DNA from: Streptococcus iniae
Lineage (GTDB): Bacteria; Bacillota; Bacilli; Lactobacillales; Streptococcaceae
DNA length: 64,000 nt
NCBI RefSeq assembly: GCF_030732225.1
Contig: NZ_CP132230.1
Location: 214,001 to 278,000, forward strand
Reading direction: 5' to 3'
Positions 63,454-64,000 of the stretch are shown piece after piece; the stretch's first letter is position 1, and every line of letters begins with the position of its first letter. The notes beneath the pieces were generated by a model. The model saw only the letters and a program-made list of their open reading frames with translations. It was not told the DNA's origin and did not search any database. The translations under genes and the position numbers were made by a program.

Positions 63454-64000
63454 GGTAGTGTAAAATATCTTGTGTAAACACAAAAAAGGAATAAATCCTG
63501 TATAGTAGAGTTACGACACTTCACTAGAAAGAGATTTATTCCCATGACTCAGTTTACCACAGAATTACTTAACTTCCTAGCGCAAAAACAAGATATTGAT
63601 GAATTCTTTCGATCCTCTTTAGAAATAGCTATGAATGATCTCTTGCAGGTTGAACTATCAGCTTTCCTTGGATATGAGCCATATAAAAAAGAAGGTTACA
63701 ATACAGGTAATAGCCGTAATGGGACCTACTCTCGACAGTTTGAAACGAAGTATGGCTTAGTCAATTTAATCATTCCAAGAGATCGAAACGGCGAGTTTTC
63801 ACCAGTTTTATTACCATCTTATGCTAGACGAGATGACCACTTGGAAGAGATGGTGATTAAACTCTATCAAACTGGCGTTACGACACGCGAAATCAGTGAC
63901 ATTATTGAGCGCATGTATGGTCACCACTACAGTCCAGCAACGGTGTCAAATATCACAAAAGTGACTCAAGAAAGTGTCACTGCCTTTCATGAGCGTTCCT
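63454..64000 (+). mobile_element. IS256-family element, copy 4, runs off right edge
   Basis: Starts GGTAGTGTAAAATATC, the complement of the right end of copies 1-3, so it is in the opposite orientation. The first 547 bp match the other copies. It interrupts the LanG-like gene. Confidence 0.95.
63544..64000 (+). CDS. IS256-family transposase, copy 4, partial
   Basis: The first 152 codons (MTQFTTELLNF to TAFHERS) are open to the window edge and match the intact copies. The C-terminal part is outside. Confidence 0.94.
   Translation, partial: MTQFTTELLNFLAQKQDIDEFFRSSLEIAMNDLLQVELSAFLGYEPYKKEGYNTGNSRNGTYSRQFETKYGLVNLIIPRDRNGEFSPVLLPSYARRDDHLEEMVIKLYQTGVTTREISDIIERMYGHHYSPATVSNITKVTQESVTAFHERS

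Overview
The window looks like a chromosome segment of a pyogenic Streptococcus, most like S. dysgalactiae or a close relative. The evidence is low G+C, dense co-directional operons with AAAGGAG-type ribosome binding sites, histidine-triad (Pht) surface proteins, a streptococcal hyaluronan-utilisation locus with RegR and hyaluronate lyase, an Rgg regulator and streptococcal insertion sequences. Species assignment is an inference from content; no rRNA or typing gene is present.

Layout. 1-3.97 kb: a histidine-triad protein entering from the left edge, a small second triad protein and a CPBP membrane protease. 4.15-18.1 kb: a complete hyaluronan catabolic locus. Secreted hyaluronate lyase makes the unsaturated disaccharide, a mannose-family PTS imports it, Ugl splits it, and DhuI-DhuD-KdgK-KdgA take the uronate to pyruvate and glyceraldehyde-3-phosphate. 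RegR-like operator sequences (AAACCGGT) sit at three of its promoters. 18.4-21.7 kb: an ABC exporter with a DesK/DesR-like two-component system.

22.2-43.3 kb is the centrepiece: a roughly 20 kb bacterial microcompartment locus for anaerobic choline breakdown. A MerR regulator precedes about 22 co-directional genes: choline trimethylamine-lyase CutC (D218, C491, E493 and G823 all present), activase CutD, eight BMC-hexamer-type shell proteins, one EutN pentamer, CoA-acylating acetaldehyde dehydrogenase, alcohol dehydrogenase, PduL, EutJ and EutQ homologues, pyruvate:ferredoxin oxidoreductase and a DMT-type permease. Choline would be cleaved to trimethylamine and acetaldehyde, and acetaldehyde dismutated to ethanol and acetyl-phosphate. 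PFOR could supply the low-potential electrons CutD needs. Unusual parts are a second aldehyde dehydrogenase with proline at the catalytic cysteine, EutP- and EutT-like proteins lacking their signature motifs, three tandem 113-bp structured repeats inside the operon, and two MerR-type promoters with 19-bp spacers.

43.4-53.3 kb: an intact IS256-family element in the promoter region of a secreted SSURE-repeat protein, a HrtBA/HssRS-like heme efflux and sensing operon with a candidate HssR direct repeat, a P-loop kinase, an Rgg regulator with an MFS exporter, and a small exported protein preceded by a possible 27-codon gene. 53.3-64 kb is a rearranged, IS-rich zone: an IS1182-family element, an FAD oxidoreductase, a FlaR-like P-loop protein, an IS3-family element, a disrupted membrane gene, two nested IS256 copies, a lantibiotic-immunity-type ABC transporter (LanF/LanE, with LanG cut) and a fourth IS256 copy in opposite orientation running off the right edge.
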